A stretch of DNA of 64,000 nucleotides from Sycobia sp. Sy_11 (lineage: Eukaryota > Arthropoda > Insecta > Hymenoptera > Epichrysomallidae): assembly GCA_018907035.1 (NCBI GenBank), contig JACCIC010000034.1:2972501-3036500 (forward strand), written 5' to 3'. Positions 1 through 12,570 of the stretch are shown here, in pieces. Both the position numbers and the translations under genes were made by a program. The notes below the pieces were generated by a model. The model ran no database searches and had not been told where the DNA came from. It saw nothing but the letters and a program-made list of their open reading frames with translations. The first letter of the stretch is position 1. Every line of letters begins with the position of its first letter.

Positions 1-43
<43 letters not shown>
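1..43. repeat. (AT)n microsatellite at window edge
   Basis: Uninterrupted AT dinucleotides fill the first 43 bases, so the array probably continues outside the window. Confidence 0.95.
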
Positions 44-46
<3 letters not shown>

Positions 47-1222
47 GCATATATTTCGCGTGAGTCAGAGACGGCGCGGGTGTTTATGACGAAAAGAGAG
101 GGGAGGCTATATAAAAAAATCGCCGAATGCCGTAATGCGCCGTGTTGAGCGCGCACCGATGTATTTTCAGGCCCTTTCAATGAGCTCGTAAATAATTTTT
201 CCTCCCAATGACCGATTGGATCAAATTTATCGTTTCTTTCTCTTTCCTTCTCTCGGCTTCTTTCTCCCCCTCTCTCGCTCTGTCTTTCTCTGTACCTATC
301 TGTGTCTATTGGTCTCTCTTGTATATATGTAAATTACCGTTATCAATCTCTCTGTCCCTTGTCTGTATGTATTTGTATACGACAGAGTCACTATTTGTTT
401 TCGGTTTCATTAGACTCTTTGTATTTTGTTAAATATAATAGAACAAGAATTACATGTGATGCGAACGAAATTACGCAAACTGATATGTGCCAATTGTAAT
501 ATTTTTGAATATAATAACGATGTAGTTTCATAATCAAATAATATCCTAATTATCCAATTGCCCTGCTTAAATATTTAAAAGATCTCACTTCGACTACTTT
601 TCATCCGCAGTCTCTTTCAAGTAAAATTTTTTATTTAAAAGATGCCGGAGTAAATACTATAGTCGATAGAGAAATAAAACAATATAGGTGACATTTTGTA
701 ATTTAAGCGAAAAATAGTATAGATTTGGTATTAGTGTTTGCCGCATATGGGCGACGGATTTTTTTCAGATTGAGACAACAAATTCTAATTATGACAAAAA
801 TGAGTCCTGCACAATTTCGAGTGTTGCATCCTCCTATTTCCAAGATATATACTAAATTAAAAATATAGTATTTCCCTTTAGTTGAATTCAATACATTATA
901 TCGTAAGATTAATTTTTTGTGGAATCACTAATTTTGATATCGGATTGGAAGAAAGAATCGCATCTGAAGCAAAAACCTGCAATGCTTCTATACTCAAAAT
1001 TGTGTATAATTTCTGAGTGATTGTCAATTAAATATTTATTCATTATTCACGTTTGAGCGAGTGGTTGCCTTCCTATATTAATGCTCTTAATTTCAGTTAA
1101 ACTGTAATTAACATTAACAAAAAATGTAGAATTTTATTTAACGCTACTTTTTTCTTTAAACGCTATTCTTTCTTCAAATACAGCACCGAATATAGAAGTT
1201 TTCATGAAAAACAAATCAAATT
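44..1222. other. AT-rich non-coding stretch with pyrimidine tract
   Basis: A CT-rich, imperfect pyrimidine tract lies at about 230-360, followed by AT-rich DNA. The short frames here are low complexity and match no family I recognise. Nothing else is seen. Confidence 0.6.
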
Positions 1223-1300
1223 TATCGAACTAAAATTTAAGTCTTGAATATAATATAAATCTATCGAACTAAAATTTAAGTCTTGAAATATATGAAATGA
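1223..1300. repeat. 39-bp tandem duplication
   Basis: Two adjacent copies of a 39-bp unit start at 1223 and 1262. Both open with TATCGAACTAAAATTTAAGT and are near-identical over the first 25 bases, then diverge in AT-rich sequence. Confidence 0.8.
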
Positions 1301-2248
1301 TATATGAAATATTTAAAATTCTATCATTTTTTTTTTTTTTTAATAGGAGTTTAGACTCTAAAAACACCTAATTTGGCTTGACCACGATACCCGTATCTGT
1401 ACAAGGGTCGCCATCGAGTGTTGATCAATATTTATTAAAAGACCTCATTAAATTACATTAACGCTATTTCGTCCATTTTATCGTATATTTTTTCTTATGA
1501 AAATTGCTTATTATTGATATCGATCCTATAACAGCAATCTTTTATTGCTTATGTGTAGGAAATAACGTAGTTTCCTGTCGTATATTAAATTTTCGCTTTA
1601 GTTAGTTTTCCGAATGGCACGTCTAAATGATGTTGTAAATGATGAAAATTGAATCTTTAGTTTCAACAAATGTGTAATGGATTTTCACAAAGTACAGAGG
1701 GCAATAACCGAGCATCTCCTTCCAAAAAGCTGTTGTACAATTATACGCGTCAACAGAATCAATGGTCTTCCAATGCTTTTTCCCTTTTGTTAAACGGACG
1801 ACCGTATTTGGACCGTTCTTATTAAATTCTGATGGAATTCGTAAAATTCACATTAAGAATTTAATGATTCGATTGTACACTGCGGATTAAAGACTTTGGC
1901 ATACTTTATTTTGGCCATTTTATAAATACAGTTGAATTCAATATAAAAAAAATTATGTACAAAATATACTTTTTATTTATTAATAATTAATTATTTTCGT
2001 TATTATCTACAAATATTAGATGTTTCTTTTATTTTGTTCTATTATAATTATGGAAACGTTATAATTTTAATGTGAACATGCATAATGATAATTATATATA
2101 TATATATATATGATCGAGGAAATACCGTTAATGTCTGTATAAAAATTGTAAGGTGAAGTGCAACCGAAACACTTATATCTTTCAGCGAGAAGAGATTTCT
2201 CATTAATTTCGTTGAATCAAGAATAAGAAAAATCGGAACACCGCAAAT

Positions 2249-2250
<2 letters not shown>
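1301..2250. other. AT-rich stretch, nothing recognised
   Basis: Contains a 15-base T run at 1327-1341 and a short (AT)n at about 2093-2111. No frame, inverted repeat or known family was seen. Confidence 0.6.

Positions 2251-2287
<37 letters not shown>
2251..2287. repeat. (TG)18 microsatellite
   Basis: Pure TG dinucleotide array. Confidence 0.95.
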
Positions 2288-2289
<2 letters not shown>

Positions 2290-2609
2290 TCTACAATTTG
2301 TAGGTTCGGTCCACGGATTTCGACCGAGCGCGTGGATTATGTTATATAAAGCACATATATATAAATTTGCGTTAATAATGCTCGGCTAATATTCGCGCGA
2401 GCAATTTAAATTGCTCCATTTTTTGTTTTCTTAAAAACGCGCATCGAGCACCTCCATATCTATATGTAGTGCTGAAAATCCTCATTACATTGTGTATATG
2501 TATATATATAAACGCGCATTGCTACGTGTGATCAAGATTGAATTTGGTACGGCAGCGACGAAAAGAGACGAGAGAGAAGAGAGTTCGCGCGCGTTTGTAA
2601 TATCCGCGA

Positions 2610-2611
<2 letters not shown>

Positions 2612-2646
<35 letters not shown>
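2612..2646. repeat. (CA)n microsatellite
   Basis: Pure CA array of about 17 units ending in a short TATA stretch. Confidence 0.95.
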
Positions 2647-2650
<4 letters not shown>

Positions 2651-2875
2651 ACTTCATAGTTTTGGCGCATCACGTCGCTAATATTCTAACTCCGAAAACG
2701 TAACGCGCTCTCATCGACGCCTACGAATTACCCAGCCGTAAATCATTATTAACGCGCTTTTCGATCCCAGAGTAATTACATATTAATGATTTTTGGAAGC
2801 CATTAGAAGTCGATCCTCGTATACATATGAAGAGCGGTGAATTCACACGGTTGATACACGTTTCCGACCCTCTAT

Positions 2876-2878
<3 letters not shown>

Positions 2879-2931
<53 letters not shown>
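2879..2931. repeat. (CA)21-(TA)5 compound microsatellite
   Basis: CA array that switches to TA at about 2921. The Cys-Val-rich frames read on the minus strand here are translations of this array. Confidence 0.95.
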
Positions 2932-2932
<1 letters not shown>

Positions 2933-3172
2933 CGTATGTGTATATAATTCGAGAATGACGCAAAATGCGCGAAATTGAACCGGGCTAGCAGTGCGCCCCG
3001 TGGCAGATATACATGTATCTGTCGAATTAATGTTGCCTTTTTTCTGAGTCGACAATATTACATATATTCTTACTAATGCTAGAGACCAGATGAATAACAC
3101 AGTGCCTCTCCATAGGACGCCTCTCGACAGCGAATTTTCCCCCGGCTTTGCTACCAGCGCTTACCAATTACG

Positions 3173-3174
<2 letters not shown>

Positions 3175-3219
<45 letters not shown>
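3175..3219. repeat. (AT)n microsatellite
   Basis: Pure AT array of about 22 units directly abutting a CpG-rich block. Confidence 0.95.
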
Positions 3220-3226
<7 letters not shown>

Positions 3227-3540
3227 TACATATACCGAACCGTATAACGCGTTGTCGATTTCGCGGGTACATCGCGCTCACGGCGGGGCGCGCGCTGTTA
3301 AAATTACTCAAAGTAAGTGTATATAGATACATGTACATACGCAACGACGTGCGCGCGCACACACATAACAAAGAAAAAGAGGTGGCGCTCTCGATCGAAA
3401 TTTCATTTCTATTTGCGGCGATGCTATCGCTCGTATGACGCGCGGAGGGGGGGGGGATTTCGCGCCAAGCCGGTCTCTCGTTGCACAAGCATTAATTTTA
3501 TTCGTGCGAGAGAGCGCCATGAGAGATTACATATTTGATT
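3220..3540. other. CpG-rich block
   Basis: GC-rich segment with many CG dinucleotides and an 11-base G run at 3446-3456. Frames are open in several registers at once on both strands, which is typical of GC-rich non-coding DNA. It may be regulatory, but no specific site is proven. Confidence 0.5.
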
Positions 3541-4361
3541 TCTTCTGCTACTAGCCTAATTCGTCGGGCTATATTATGACTTTTATAAGCGAGAGGAAGA
3601 GAGATTCATTTAAACTTCTGTATAAAACTTGGCCCCGCGCGTTCTTACATATCTATATATAAATATATATTTATATATATATATATTTTATCGATTCAAA
3701 CCACCAATATTGCACGAAGCGCCTACAATATTTTGCAATTCGACTAATGGTCAATTTTTTATTCGAACTATCCGACGCGATAGATAAAAATAATTACCTG
3801 TCAGTTATTGACAAATCGCAATTCTAATCGTATATATACTTATTTCATTATATCGTTTTCTATTTGCTGTCAGCTCAAATTTGCGTCTAATCTAAAAAGT
3901 AAGAAAATGCGAAATCATTAGTCAATTTTTTTTCAAAATTCAAGTTTTTGTTCATTTTATAATTTAACTTCTTTAGTTAATAAATTCAGATAAAATCCTA
4001 ATGATTACATCGTTTACGTAAATTGCTGAAAAGATACTACATGGAGTATTTTCTTATACTGCTTAGTTTGAAATTAAGAAAATTTATTTAAAAGTGGCAC
4101 AATAAAAATACTCCAATTTGAAAACATAAATATTGACCGAAAAAATAACTGATTTACATTTTACCCTAAGGCACTTACTGAACTCATTAGTATAAGATAG
4201 CGCGTGCTTCAATGTTAGACAATGGTTACCAATGATTATAGCAATGTATTTGTGTAAAATGAATAGTTTTTACTTATATTCAGAATTCTGTTTCACTTTC
4301 AACTCTGTACTTCTATAGTCAGTTGTAAAAAAATATAATTTTGGTACAACTTCATCATGTA
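3541..4361. other. AT-rich stretch, nothing recognised
   Basis: No convincing frame, repeat or motif apart from short AT runs near 3650-3690. Confidence 0.6.
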
Positions 4362-4490
4362 GATCTCGGCCGATTGACACAAGCACCGCTGTCATGATTT
4401 ACATGTGCTTTGTTTACAAACACATCGCAGACCTCCGTCGCTCATTAGCACCGGTATTTGGAAGCATAAATAGAGCGACGTTAAATACCA
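4362..4490 (+). mobile_element. SINE-like repeat, 5'-truncated copy
   Basis: About 125 bp match, at roughly 88-90 percent by eye, the body of a second copy at 19262-19390. The shared core includes GATTGACACAAGCACCGCTG, then a hairpin-forming ACATGTGCTTTGTTTAC segment, then AGACCTCCGTCGCT and TTAGCACCGG. This copy lacks the tRNA-like head seen at 19171-19261. Two dispersed copies of one sequence show that this is a repeat family. The SINE class is inferred from the other copy. Confidence 0.75.
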
Positions 4491-4619
4491 TAAAAGAAAA
4501 TATTCATGTAGATCTAATTATGAGTTATGAATGACAAAATAACACAGGAACCTGAAATTGTTTAAATTAAATAGTTTTCAATAAAATCAAAACAATTTTC
4601 ATTTATAAAAAATATCTAT

Positions 4620-4650
<31 letters not shown>

Positions 4651-4668
4651 ATGTATATATATATATAA
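4620..4668. repeat. Interrupted (AT)n microsatellite
   Basis: AT array interrupted by GTAT units. Confidence 0.9.
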
Positions 4669-5020
4669 TCTGTACACGACAGTCTATTACATACATATTC
4701 ACGGTGTGTGTATACTGAATGTAAAAGAATGCGTCATATCTTCGGCACCCGGGTTGCTCCCACGACTTGTACAAAGCTCGATCGCTGCGTTACAATAAAA
4801 TACCGATGCATTTTTGAGCTATTGCTACAGAAAAAAGATACAAAAAAGAAAAGAAAACGCAGCGCGAGAGTCGAGCTTTATCTCAGCACCGTTCTACCTC
4901 AGCGTATTCGATCGACTCGACTCTTTCGCGATAACCCCGATGAATTTTTTTTTTATTGCAAATGCTATACAACATACTACTGTACACACCGTGCGCTGTA
5001 CTATTGGAACGCGCGCAATC

Positions 5021-5024
<4 letters not shown>
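4669..5024. other. Mixed-composition stretch
   Basis: Moderately GC-rich. The long frame through 4708-5130 is open only because it runs into the downstream TA array. No family is recognised. Confidence 0.5.

Positions 5025-5082
<58 letters not shown>
5025..5082. repeat. (TA)29 microsatellite
   Basis: Pure TA array. A short (CG)n-(TG)n array follows at 5174-5196. Confidence 0.95.
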
Positions 5083-5084
<2 letters not shown>

Positions 5085-5530
5085 TATACTTTCTCGAATT
5101 AACGACGATTTCGAGACAAATAAGGAATAAACGTCTTGCAATTCTCACTTTCCAATTGTTTCTCTTACATACAGCGCGCGCGCGCGCGTGTGTGTATCAT
5201 TCTCGTCTATCTATAGATACAAAAACGATGTAGCCCGCGTTCTCACGCGGTAATTTTTCGTGCCCATACTTATATATACATAATAGTATATAATATGAGA
5301 ATTTTTTAAGATATGAATATTAGGTGTCATTTTATACAATGCTGAAATTTTTGTCGATGATCATAAATATCTGTTTACGCGTACTTATACTGATTATACG
5401 TGTGTGCGCAAGTTGCTCATTTTTATATAATGATGATAAATTTCCGTAACTTACATTGTAGTTAATGGCAGGTATCTGATAATCATCTGAAAACAATTGA
5501 ATTGTACTTATGTTGACTGCCCATATACAA

Positions 5531-5744
5531 ATTAATAAATATTTTTTTATTAGTCTCACAGTCCAATCAATTCAATCTAAAAATAAAATAAAAATAAAAT
5601 TCAAAAATAAAAATAATTTTTTTATTTTTAATTTTTATTTTATTTTTTTTATTTATTTTTATTTTTATTTTTATTTTTTATTTTTATTTTATTTTTAGAT
5701 TGAATTGATTGGACTGTAAGACCAATAAAAAAATATTTATTAAT
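5531..5744. mobile_element. Palindromic foldback/MITE-like element
   Basis: A 214-bp palindrome. The left arm begins ATTAATAAATATTTTTTTAT and contains ACAGTCCAATCAATTCAATC. The right arm is its reverse complement, with only about two mismatches in the outer 48 bases. The middle is A-rich on the left and T-rich on the right (AAAAT/ATTTT units), so the whole unit can fold into one long hairpin. Left arms of the same family recur at 34931-35071 and 42811-42841. No clear target-site duplication is seen. It is probably a non-autonomous DNA element, and its superfamily is unknown. Confidence 0.75.
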
Positions 5745-6223
5745 CTGATAATTATATATATATAAAAATACGTCCATGAGTAATTACATAATAATTTCGT
5801 ATAATAAACATATGTCGATGTGTATTACATAAAACTTCATATAATAAAAAAGATATCTTATTCATAGATCATTAGTTTGATTATTTTTAATTCTACGTAT
5901 TTTATCAAATTTGGATCATATTAAACCTTCTGATAATAGGATACTGACACTCTATCTCTCTCTCTCAGTCTGACTTAATAACTAAATTGTGCAAAAAATC
6001 CGCAAAATTGTGCAAGAATCGTGCTAGGCCCGGGAAAACCATGTAAAAGAACATTAAAAAATCCAGAAAATTATGTTTGAAGAAGAGATAGAATTAATCC
6101 GAATTAAACATATTTTTTGTTTTTGTACTTAATTGTAAATAAATTAAAATTAATAATTATAAATTTTATTTCACAATTGACGATTTGTTTTATTAATTTC
6201 AAAATATTTTTCTTTCTTTTTAA

Positions 6224-6228
<5 letters not shown>
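5745..6228. other. AT-rich stretch, nothing recognised
   Basis: No gene or repeat beyond a short CT run near 5955. Confidence 0.6.

Positions 6229-6282
<54 letters not shown>
6229..6282. repeat. (AT)27 microsatellite
   Basis: Pure AT array. Confidence 0.95.
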
Positions 6283-6287
<5 letters not shown>

Positions 6288-6726
6288 TCCGAAATGCATG
6301 CATACTATTTGCTCGTTTACGTAATTTACATTTTTTATGTACACGTAGCATTGCAATGCATTCGTGTATATATTGTTGTTTCAGTTAAATAAAAACTCTA
6401 TAGGTTTTACACATGAAATTAAATTTTTTTACCACTTTCTGGAGATTTATTCGAATGCTGTTCCTGCTCAATATACTTATCTCTGTATTAACGTACACCA
6501 GTGCAATTAATAAATTGTGGATATTTATAATTTGCTCTGCAGGCGCACACGCTGATTCAATAGTGCTGTACTGATCTTCTCAATGGGACATAACTGTTGT
6601 ACAGTCCAAATCAAAGTTATCCAGAAGAGCAATGCAAACATTATTGATTCAATTAATACGAAGAGTATTTTTATACAGTTTAAACTCAAATACAGTAAAA
6701 GTTGATATGTAGTAGTCTAGAGGATG

Positions 6727-6730
<4 letters not shown>
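6283..6730. other. AT-rich stretch, nothing recognised
   Basis: No supported feature. Confidence 0.6.

Positions 6731-6792
<62 letters not shown>
6731..6792. repeat. (TA)31 microsatellite
   Basis: Pure TA array. Confidence 0.95.
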
Positions 6793-6797
<5 letters not shown>

Positions 6798-7130
6798 TTT
6801 TCATTTCACTGATATTATTATTTAATAACCAATTATGCCACCTTCAATGTGATTTTAGGGCTGCAACAAAAATAAAAAGTTGGGTACTAATGTAATAATT
6901 GTTTTTATTTAGCTCAGGAGACCTTCCACCCTCGCTTCCCTCGCGTCAGTAAACTGTCTCATGTACTAAAATATTGCACCTTTCACGCACGCGTTTCAAA
7001 TAGTTCTAATTATCTTAATTGGAAGCGCGAGTTTCTCTATAAAAAATGTGTGACCGCACACTCAGTACTCGGGCTATATAGATTTACTATAAAAATTCTC
7101 TACGCGCATCAGCAATTATAGTAGCATTTT
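6793..7130. other. AT-rich stretch, nothing recognised
   Basis: No supported feature. A brief GC-richer patch lies at 6915-7000. Confidence 0.6.
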
Positions 7131-7148
7131 ATATATATATACATACAC

Positions 7149-7205
<57 letters not shown>
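7131..7205. repeat. (AT)n microsatellite, interrupted
   Basis: Short AT arrays with CATACA and GT interruptions, then a pure array at about 7165-7205. Confidence 0.9.
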
Positions 7206-7207
<2 letters not shown>

Positions 7208-7354
7208 TTCACGTTGCAGGATGTATCGCGTAGACTTTAAAAAAAACAGTGTCGGATCGATCTACCTCGTGCTCCTTTTTTTACGCGCCGCCGCGCCCGT
7301 GCGATGGTTCTGCGCGGAATCCCTCCGAGCGATCGCCACGAGAAATCGCTCGAG

Positions 7355-7408
<54 letters not shown>

Positions 7409-7677
7409 CATACATACATAGACAAGCAATAAGACGCGAGTGAACGGTGCATCCTCGAGCCCAGGTGTGCATGCGGAGGAGGTGCGCGTAATCGAGGGAC
7501 CGGAACGCGCCGCACGCGACCGCGGCGGCGATCTCTATGCTCTTTGACTCTTTGCGCACGATTTATTTTATTCGTCCTTACCTATGTATATATGTATATA
7601 TTTATATTTATATTTGTGTAAAACGCACTGACCGAGTTTGCTTTTAATATTGCAAAGAAATAGGGCCTCTCTCTCCT

Positions 7678-7680
<3 letters not shown>
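7206..7680. other. CpG-rich block split by (TA)n
   Basis: CG-dense segments at 7206-7356 and 7403-7560 flank a pure TA array at 7357-7402. The Tyr-Ile-rich frames are translations of that array. No gene is recognised. Confidence 0.6.

Positions 7681-7681
<1 letters not shown>

Positions 7682-7722
<41 letters not shown>
7682..7722. repeat. (CT)20 microsatellite
   Basis: Pure CT array after an imperfect CT tract. Confidence 0.95.
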
Positions 7723-7724
<2 letters not shown>

Positions 7725-8024
7725 TATTTTTATACATATAGAAAGTCATGGAATGCTCTATGAGCGTCTGCAATGCCAATGGTTAATACAACGGGATCTT
7801 TCAGAAATATTGGTACAACTCATTTTTGTTTTTAGAATATAATATCTATGGTAACCATGAATTATTTTATATCATATTACACATAAAATAATTCCTCACA
7901 GATCTAAAATGATAGTATAGTTTATCATTATTTGCTTACAATAATTTTCCGTCAATATACATTCTGCCATCGGCCTGTCAAGTACATTATATCGAAATTG
8001 TTTATCCATTGTGGCGTGCTTATA
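7723..8024. other. AT-rich stretch, nothing recognised
   Basis: No supported feature. Confidence 0.6.
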
Positions 8025-8025
8025 C

Positions 8026-8063
<38 letters not shown>

Positions 8064-8100
8064 ATATATATTTTATAGATAGATAGATAGATAGATAGAT
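8025..8100. repeat. (AT)n followed by (GATA)n compound microsatellite
   Basis: AT array at about 8025-8071 followed by six GATA units at about 8076-8100. Confidence 0.9.
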
Positions 8101-8535
8101 ACATAGATATATAGATATATATTTATTAGATATTTTCTGATTCGCATCGCGCTCTTCGATTTTATTAGCGCTCCATACAAATGTGTATACTAGCTTGCAT
8201 AAGTTTCGAATAGATTTAAATGAGTGTGAAAAAGTTAGGTGCTAAAATCGGTAGACATGATGGTATGTATATATAACATTGCAAAATCTCCATATAAAGG
8301 CATTTCGTGCATAGATTACTGGCTTCACTGATATATATTATATATACAATCAAATATCTATCGTGTTAAGAAAAAGTTTTCACACATGGCGTACGCAATA
8401 ATATCCAGAGAAGTATTAAAAAATTTCATTTACGGAGTGTAAACAATGCCGTCTGAATAAAAACTATATTCTATATGAGTCGCAATCAATTCGCAGAGAG
8501 CGAATATATGCATATATATCTATTAGTACTACACG

Positions 8536-8539
<4 letters not shown>

Positions 8540-8595
<56 letters not shown>
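8540..8595. repeat. (AT)n microsatellite
   Basis: Pure AT array. The flanking DNA 8101-8539 is AT-rich and holds nothing recognisable. Confidence 0.95.
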
Positions 8596-8598
<3 letters not shown>

Positions 8599-9210
8599 CC
8601 AGGGAACTTTTAATTTTTGAAGTGTTTATTTAAATATTAAAAAATAAACAGTGAGGCTTATCGTTGTTTAAAAGTTTAATTATTAATTTTGAAAATAACC
8701 TTTTTTCTTATTAATGATAACAACCTTTCTATAAAAATTTTGTTTCAAAAGTATTATAAAAATTACTAAATCGAAATAATATGCTCTATTATCGTTGGCA
8801 ATGATAATTATCGATGTTAGCGATGATAATCAATATGATCAAAATTATATTTGATAAAAGCAAACTTTTAATGTTTAATTTAATAAAAATAATTTTTTTT
8901 TTAATATGAATTTTCTAAACACTCCTTTAAAACTTTTCACTTTTATGTTATTGAAGTTTATAAGATTAGAAAAGTTTTATGAAAAATTTTTTTAAAGAGC
9001 ATCTTATAATTCAAATTAATGAAAAATGGAAATAGTATTTCAGATTTCTTAATGTTTAAGTTTTTTTTTCTTAAGATTGATTGCTTAATGCTGTCTTTTA
9101 CATACTAAAATTTTATAAAAACAATTTTATAACTTACAAGAATTTCTCATCTTATGTGCTAAAGCATAGAAAATCGCAGTTTCTGAAAAGTTAGAAGTTT
9201 CCTAGACTTT
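8596..9210. other. AT-rich stretch, nothing recognised
   Basis: Poly-A and poly-T runs only. Confidence 0.6.
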
Positions 9211-9960
9211 CTCGCATGTATTTACGTGCGCGCGCAAAAAAATTCTTATGCTCGTCGAGAATGAACGAAACTATATGCTTTGCCCTCTCTCGATCAGCCG
9301 TGATTCTGGATGAAAAAAAAAAAGAAAAAAATCATGCCTGGGGTCGCGCGGCGCAATTCCCTCGACCTCAGTCGACCTTAAAAAAGAAAAAGCGCGGAAA
9401 AAGAAGACCAAGAAAAAGGAGCCCCGGGATTCGCAGCGCGGTCCGTTTGTATACGTCGCGTGGATATACACGTACATGCCGCTCATGGCTGAGGTGCACA
9501 GGCGACGCGAGCCCGGGGCGATATCCTCGCGCGCTTTGCTATATATATATATATAAGCACAGACGTCGCGTCGTTCGGTCACGATCGCGCGCTCGGCGAC
9601 CGAGACACCGATACGCGATTGTCTTTATAATGCTATATATATATATGAAGTGTATATAAGAGGTGAAGGAAGCTCCACCACGCAGTCCCATCGTGCCGGT
9701 AGAAAGTGGGATGGCGCGGGGGAGGAGAGGGAGCAATAGGTGCCCTCCGGATGCTCCTCTCTTTGAATCTATGTTGCCACGGTGGGTGTTGTCTCGAGGG
9801 CTTCGAGCCTTATGGGAACCAGGTCGAGTCGCCCCGTCGTTGTCGTCGTCGCAGTTGCACAATTGCGAGAGAGAGAGAGAGAGAGAGAGGAGAAGGAGGA
9901 TAGGCGAGGCCTCAATGCATGCCTTTCTGGTTCTTCTTTTTTTTTCTTTACCCGCGGTGG
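9211..9960. other. CpG-rich block
   Basis: GC-rich, CG-dense DNA with short (AT)n at 9540-9555 and (GA)n at about 9867-9890. Frames over 100 codons are open on both strands in overlapping registers. They have low-complexity Arg/Lys-rich content and no domain, so I treat them as chance frames. A cis-regulatory role is possible. Confidence 0.5.
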
Positions 9961-12040
9961 GGGTGTTTTTCATTCCGATCTAAACGTTTATTTATTGCAT
10001 TCTGTATATCTTCTTTTTTTTACTGAAACGTAAAAATATCAGGGAAAGTTTATGGCATCCGGATCTTGGAATTATCTGTATAATTTCATTCACGTTACTA
10101 TTAATACCTGCACAATGAGCTCTCTATAGCTAGACATCCTGATGTTATTCTTTTTTCTATAGCATACAGCGGCTAAAGTTACATTGTCTTGAAATGGAGC
10201 AGAATTGATTTTTTAGATAGCTTTTGCTTTTACATACAGAGACACGTTTATAAATGCATACGTACATGCATATTAGTACCTTATGTAATCAGGTTATTTT
10301 ATTTATCATTTCAAATTTTTCATTACAATTTTTATATTTATAATGACTTTTCTTTCAGGTTCTAGAATGTTAAAAAATAATTTTAAAAACTGTATTAATA
10401 CAAACACAGGTGCAGATAATCATGTATAGCATGGGAAAGATATCGATTGCACGTGTTAATGAGTTTTAATTGCGTGTCTATAAAGGATAAGGCCGTATTA
10501 AATTGTAGAATCACAGAAATCATTGCAGAGAATAAATGTGATTTCAATCAATTTTTCAAAATTCTCAATTTGAGATGTGACCAATTTAACTTGCAAGTGA
10601 TTGTATAAAACTAGTTAAGTGCGCATGCTGTAATAATTATTTATTTGTTTTACTAATAATCATATCTATAATTTTTCCACGAGTTTATACTACTTCAACT
10701 TTAATATCAGAACTTTAGTTTTCAGCTCCGATAATGTAAAATGTTTTTCAACTCTCGTATGTAAGTTGGTTATTTGCCTCGTGCTACTTACTTCCCTCGG
10801 TTCGGCCGTGGGCGTAAATCGTTTTCAGAGGTAAATAATCAACTTCCTCGTCTCCACCGATGAAATATATTACGTTTTAACGTTCATAAATAAGACGCCC
10901 GAAAAGAGAATTTCGAGTTTTGGCTATACTTTGCTCCGAACGGTGAAACGTGTTCTGCTATAGATCCCATTGTTAAATCGAAAAATATTTTAATTTTATA
11001 TATGTGGACTTTTTGTACGACTTTTTATAGCCTTAAATCCTCCTGTATATTTAAATGAAATCTTTTCGTCAGCTTTCGGTGGGATTTAAATTTGTCTATA
11101 TATTAGCGAACTATATTATAGTTTCGCTCTGACTGAATTCTCGATTTATTGGACGTGGCTATCTTTTGAAAGTAAAAGTAGAAATTATATTTATCCTCTG
11201 ATATTTGGACATAGTTCTAAATATTTGTTAAAAGAAATTTTATACTTTTTTAATCCAATATTCATGAGGATCAATTTGACGAGGAGGGTTTATTCGTTCG
11301 TATAGGGAAACACTAAAAACAATCCTTGGCTGATTAAAGATGTTAATCCCCCACGGATTGAACTATAAAACTTTAATACTCACGTGTCTTACAAAACAAG
11401 TTTTCACTTTGCAAGGAAGTGATCGTAAAATTTTAAAATTATACATCTTCCATCAAATAATTTATAATTAAGCATCAAACTCCTATTGTTTTCATTTATG
11501 CGTGTGCCTATCGGGATAACATTTTTATAAATAAAGAATTGAATGGAATGCTCGGTGTTTCAAAATGTATTTTTGTTCGCGCGAAAACATTCGCCAGGCA
11601 AGAAAAGTTTTAGAATAAAACAAGTACGAATAAATAATGTCTCTGAATTTTCTTTAAATTTCCTATATGAATTGAACAATATCAAGATAAGATAATAGTA
11701 TAAACGTATGCCTGTCATCTCATATTAATTCGTTGAGTTGCCTAAGGATACTAATGCGTCGGGTAATTGGCGACTATTGTACATACGTCTTAGTGAATGG
11801 AAATCTTCATTAACGGCCTATTATTATTACAATAGTAACAAAAAAACGACGACAAACGAAAAATAGAAAGAATATCGGGACGTGATCGTGCAATACAATT
11901 TCAGAAGAGAAAATTTATTATTGGACCGATTTGAATAAAAAAGCAATTTGCCTTCCACGTTCAATCTGTTGTATTTCATATTGGTGTATCTCACAACGCC
12001 GTCGAGGGTTGCATCAGCCGTACATATAGCACCAATGATG
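9961..12040. other. AT-rich stretch, nothing recognised
   Basis: About 2 kb of AT-rich DNA with only short frames. No inverted repeats or family signatures were seen. Confidence 0.55.
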
Positions 12041-12295
12041 CTTTCTCAGATCGTATAGAATGCTTGATTTTCAATCAGCACGTTCCCTCCTCCTTCTATC
12101 CTCTCCGTTTCTCTTTCTCTCTCTCTCTCTCTCTCTCCCTCCCTCCGTTTATTACATCTCCAGGCTCGGCATATACATATATAAGCATGAGCGAGAGGTG
12201 CCGCGCGGCTCTTCGTTTCGCGCCTCTCGGCGCGCGCCCGGGTGAAAGTGAAAGAGACTCTCGCACGAGTCCGCGCGGCAGGGTGTGAGATGTTA

Positions 12296-12352
<57 letters not shown>

Positions 12353-12570
12353 TTGGCAACGATTGTTGTTGATTATCGAGTCGCGCGCGGACAATTATTA
12401 TTTCGTAAACGCGAGGGAAAGAGATGGAGACGGAGAAATGGAGGGCGGGGAAGAGAGATATAGAGGGAGGGGGTATGGGCTACCGCGGGCTCTTGAAATC
12501 GTACTCGCTAATTCAATGAGAGAGTCGCCGATCTCTTATCTCTACTCCGCGCCGGCTGAATTTCTATAGG
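12041..12570. other. CpG-rich block with (CT)n and (AT)n
   Basis: A CT array at about 12113-12137 and a pure AT array at 12299-12350 lie within CG-dense sequence. Frames through the block are repeat translations or chance. Confidence 0.6.

Noticed and set aside
3148..7515. Frames of 60-147 codons made mostly of Tyr-Ile or Cys-Val repeats
   Set aside because: They are translations of (AT)n and (CA)n arrays and stop soon after the arrays end.
7582..7779. Arg-Glu and Ser-Leu repeat frames here and at 20760-21197, 23884-24150, 31004-31511 and 53473-53697
   Set aside because: They are translations of (CT)n/(GA)n arrays, open on both strands at once.
9216..9973. Overlapping 103- to 147-codon frames
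   Set aside because: They overlap on both strands in a CpG-rich block, with Arg-rich composition and no domain or conserved motif.
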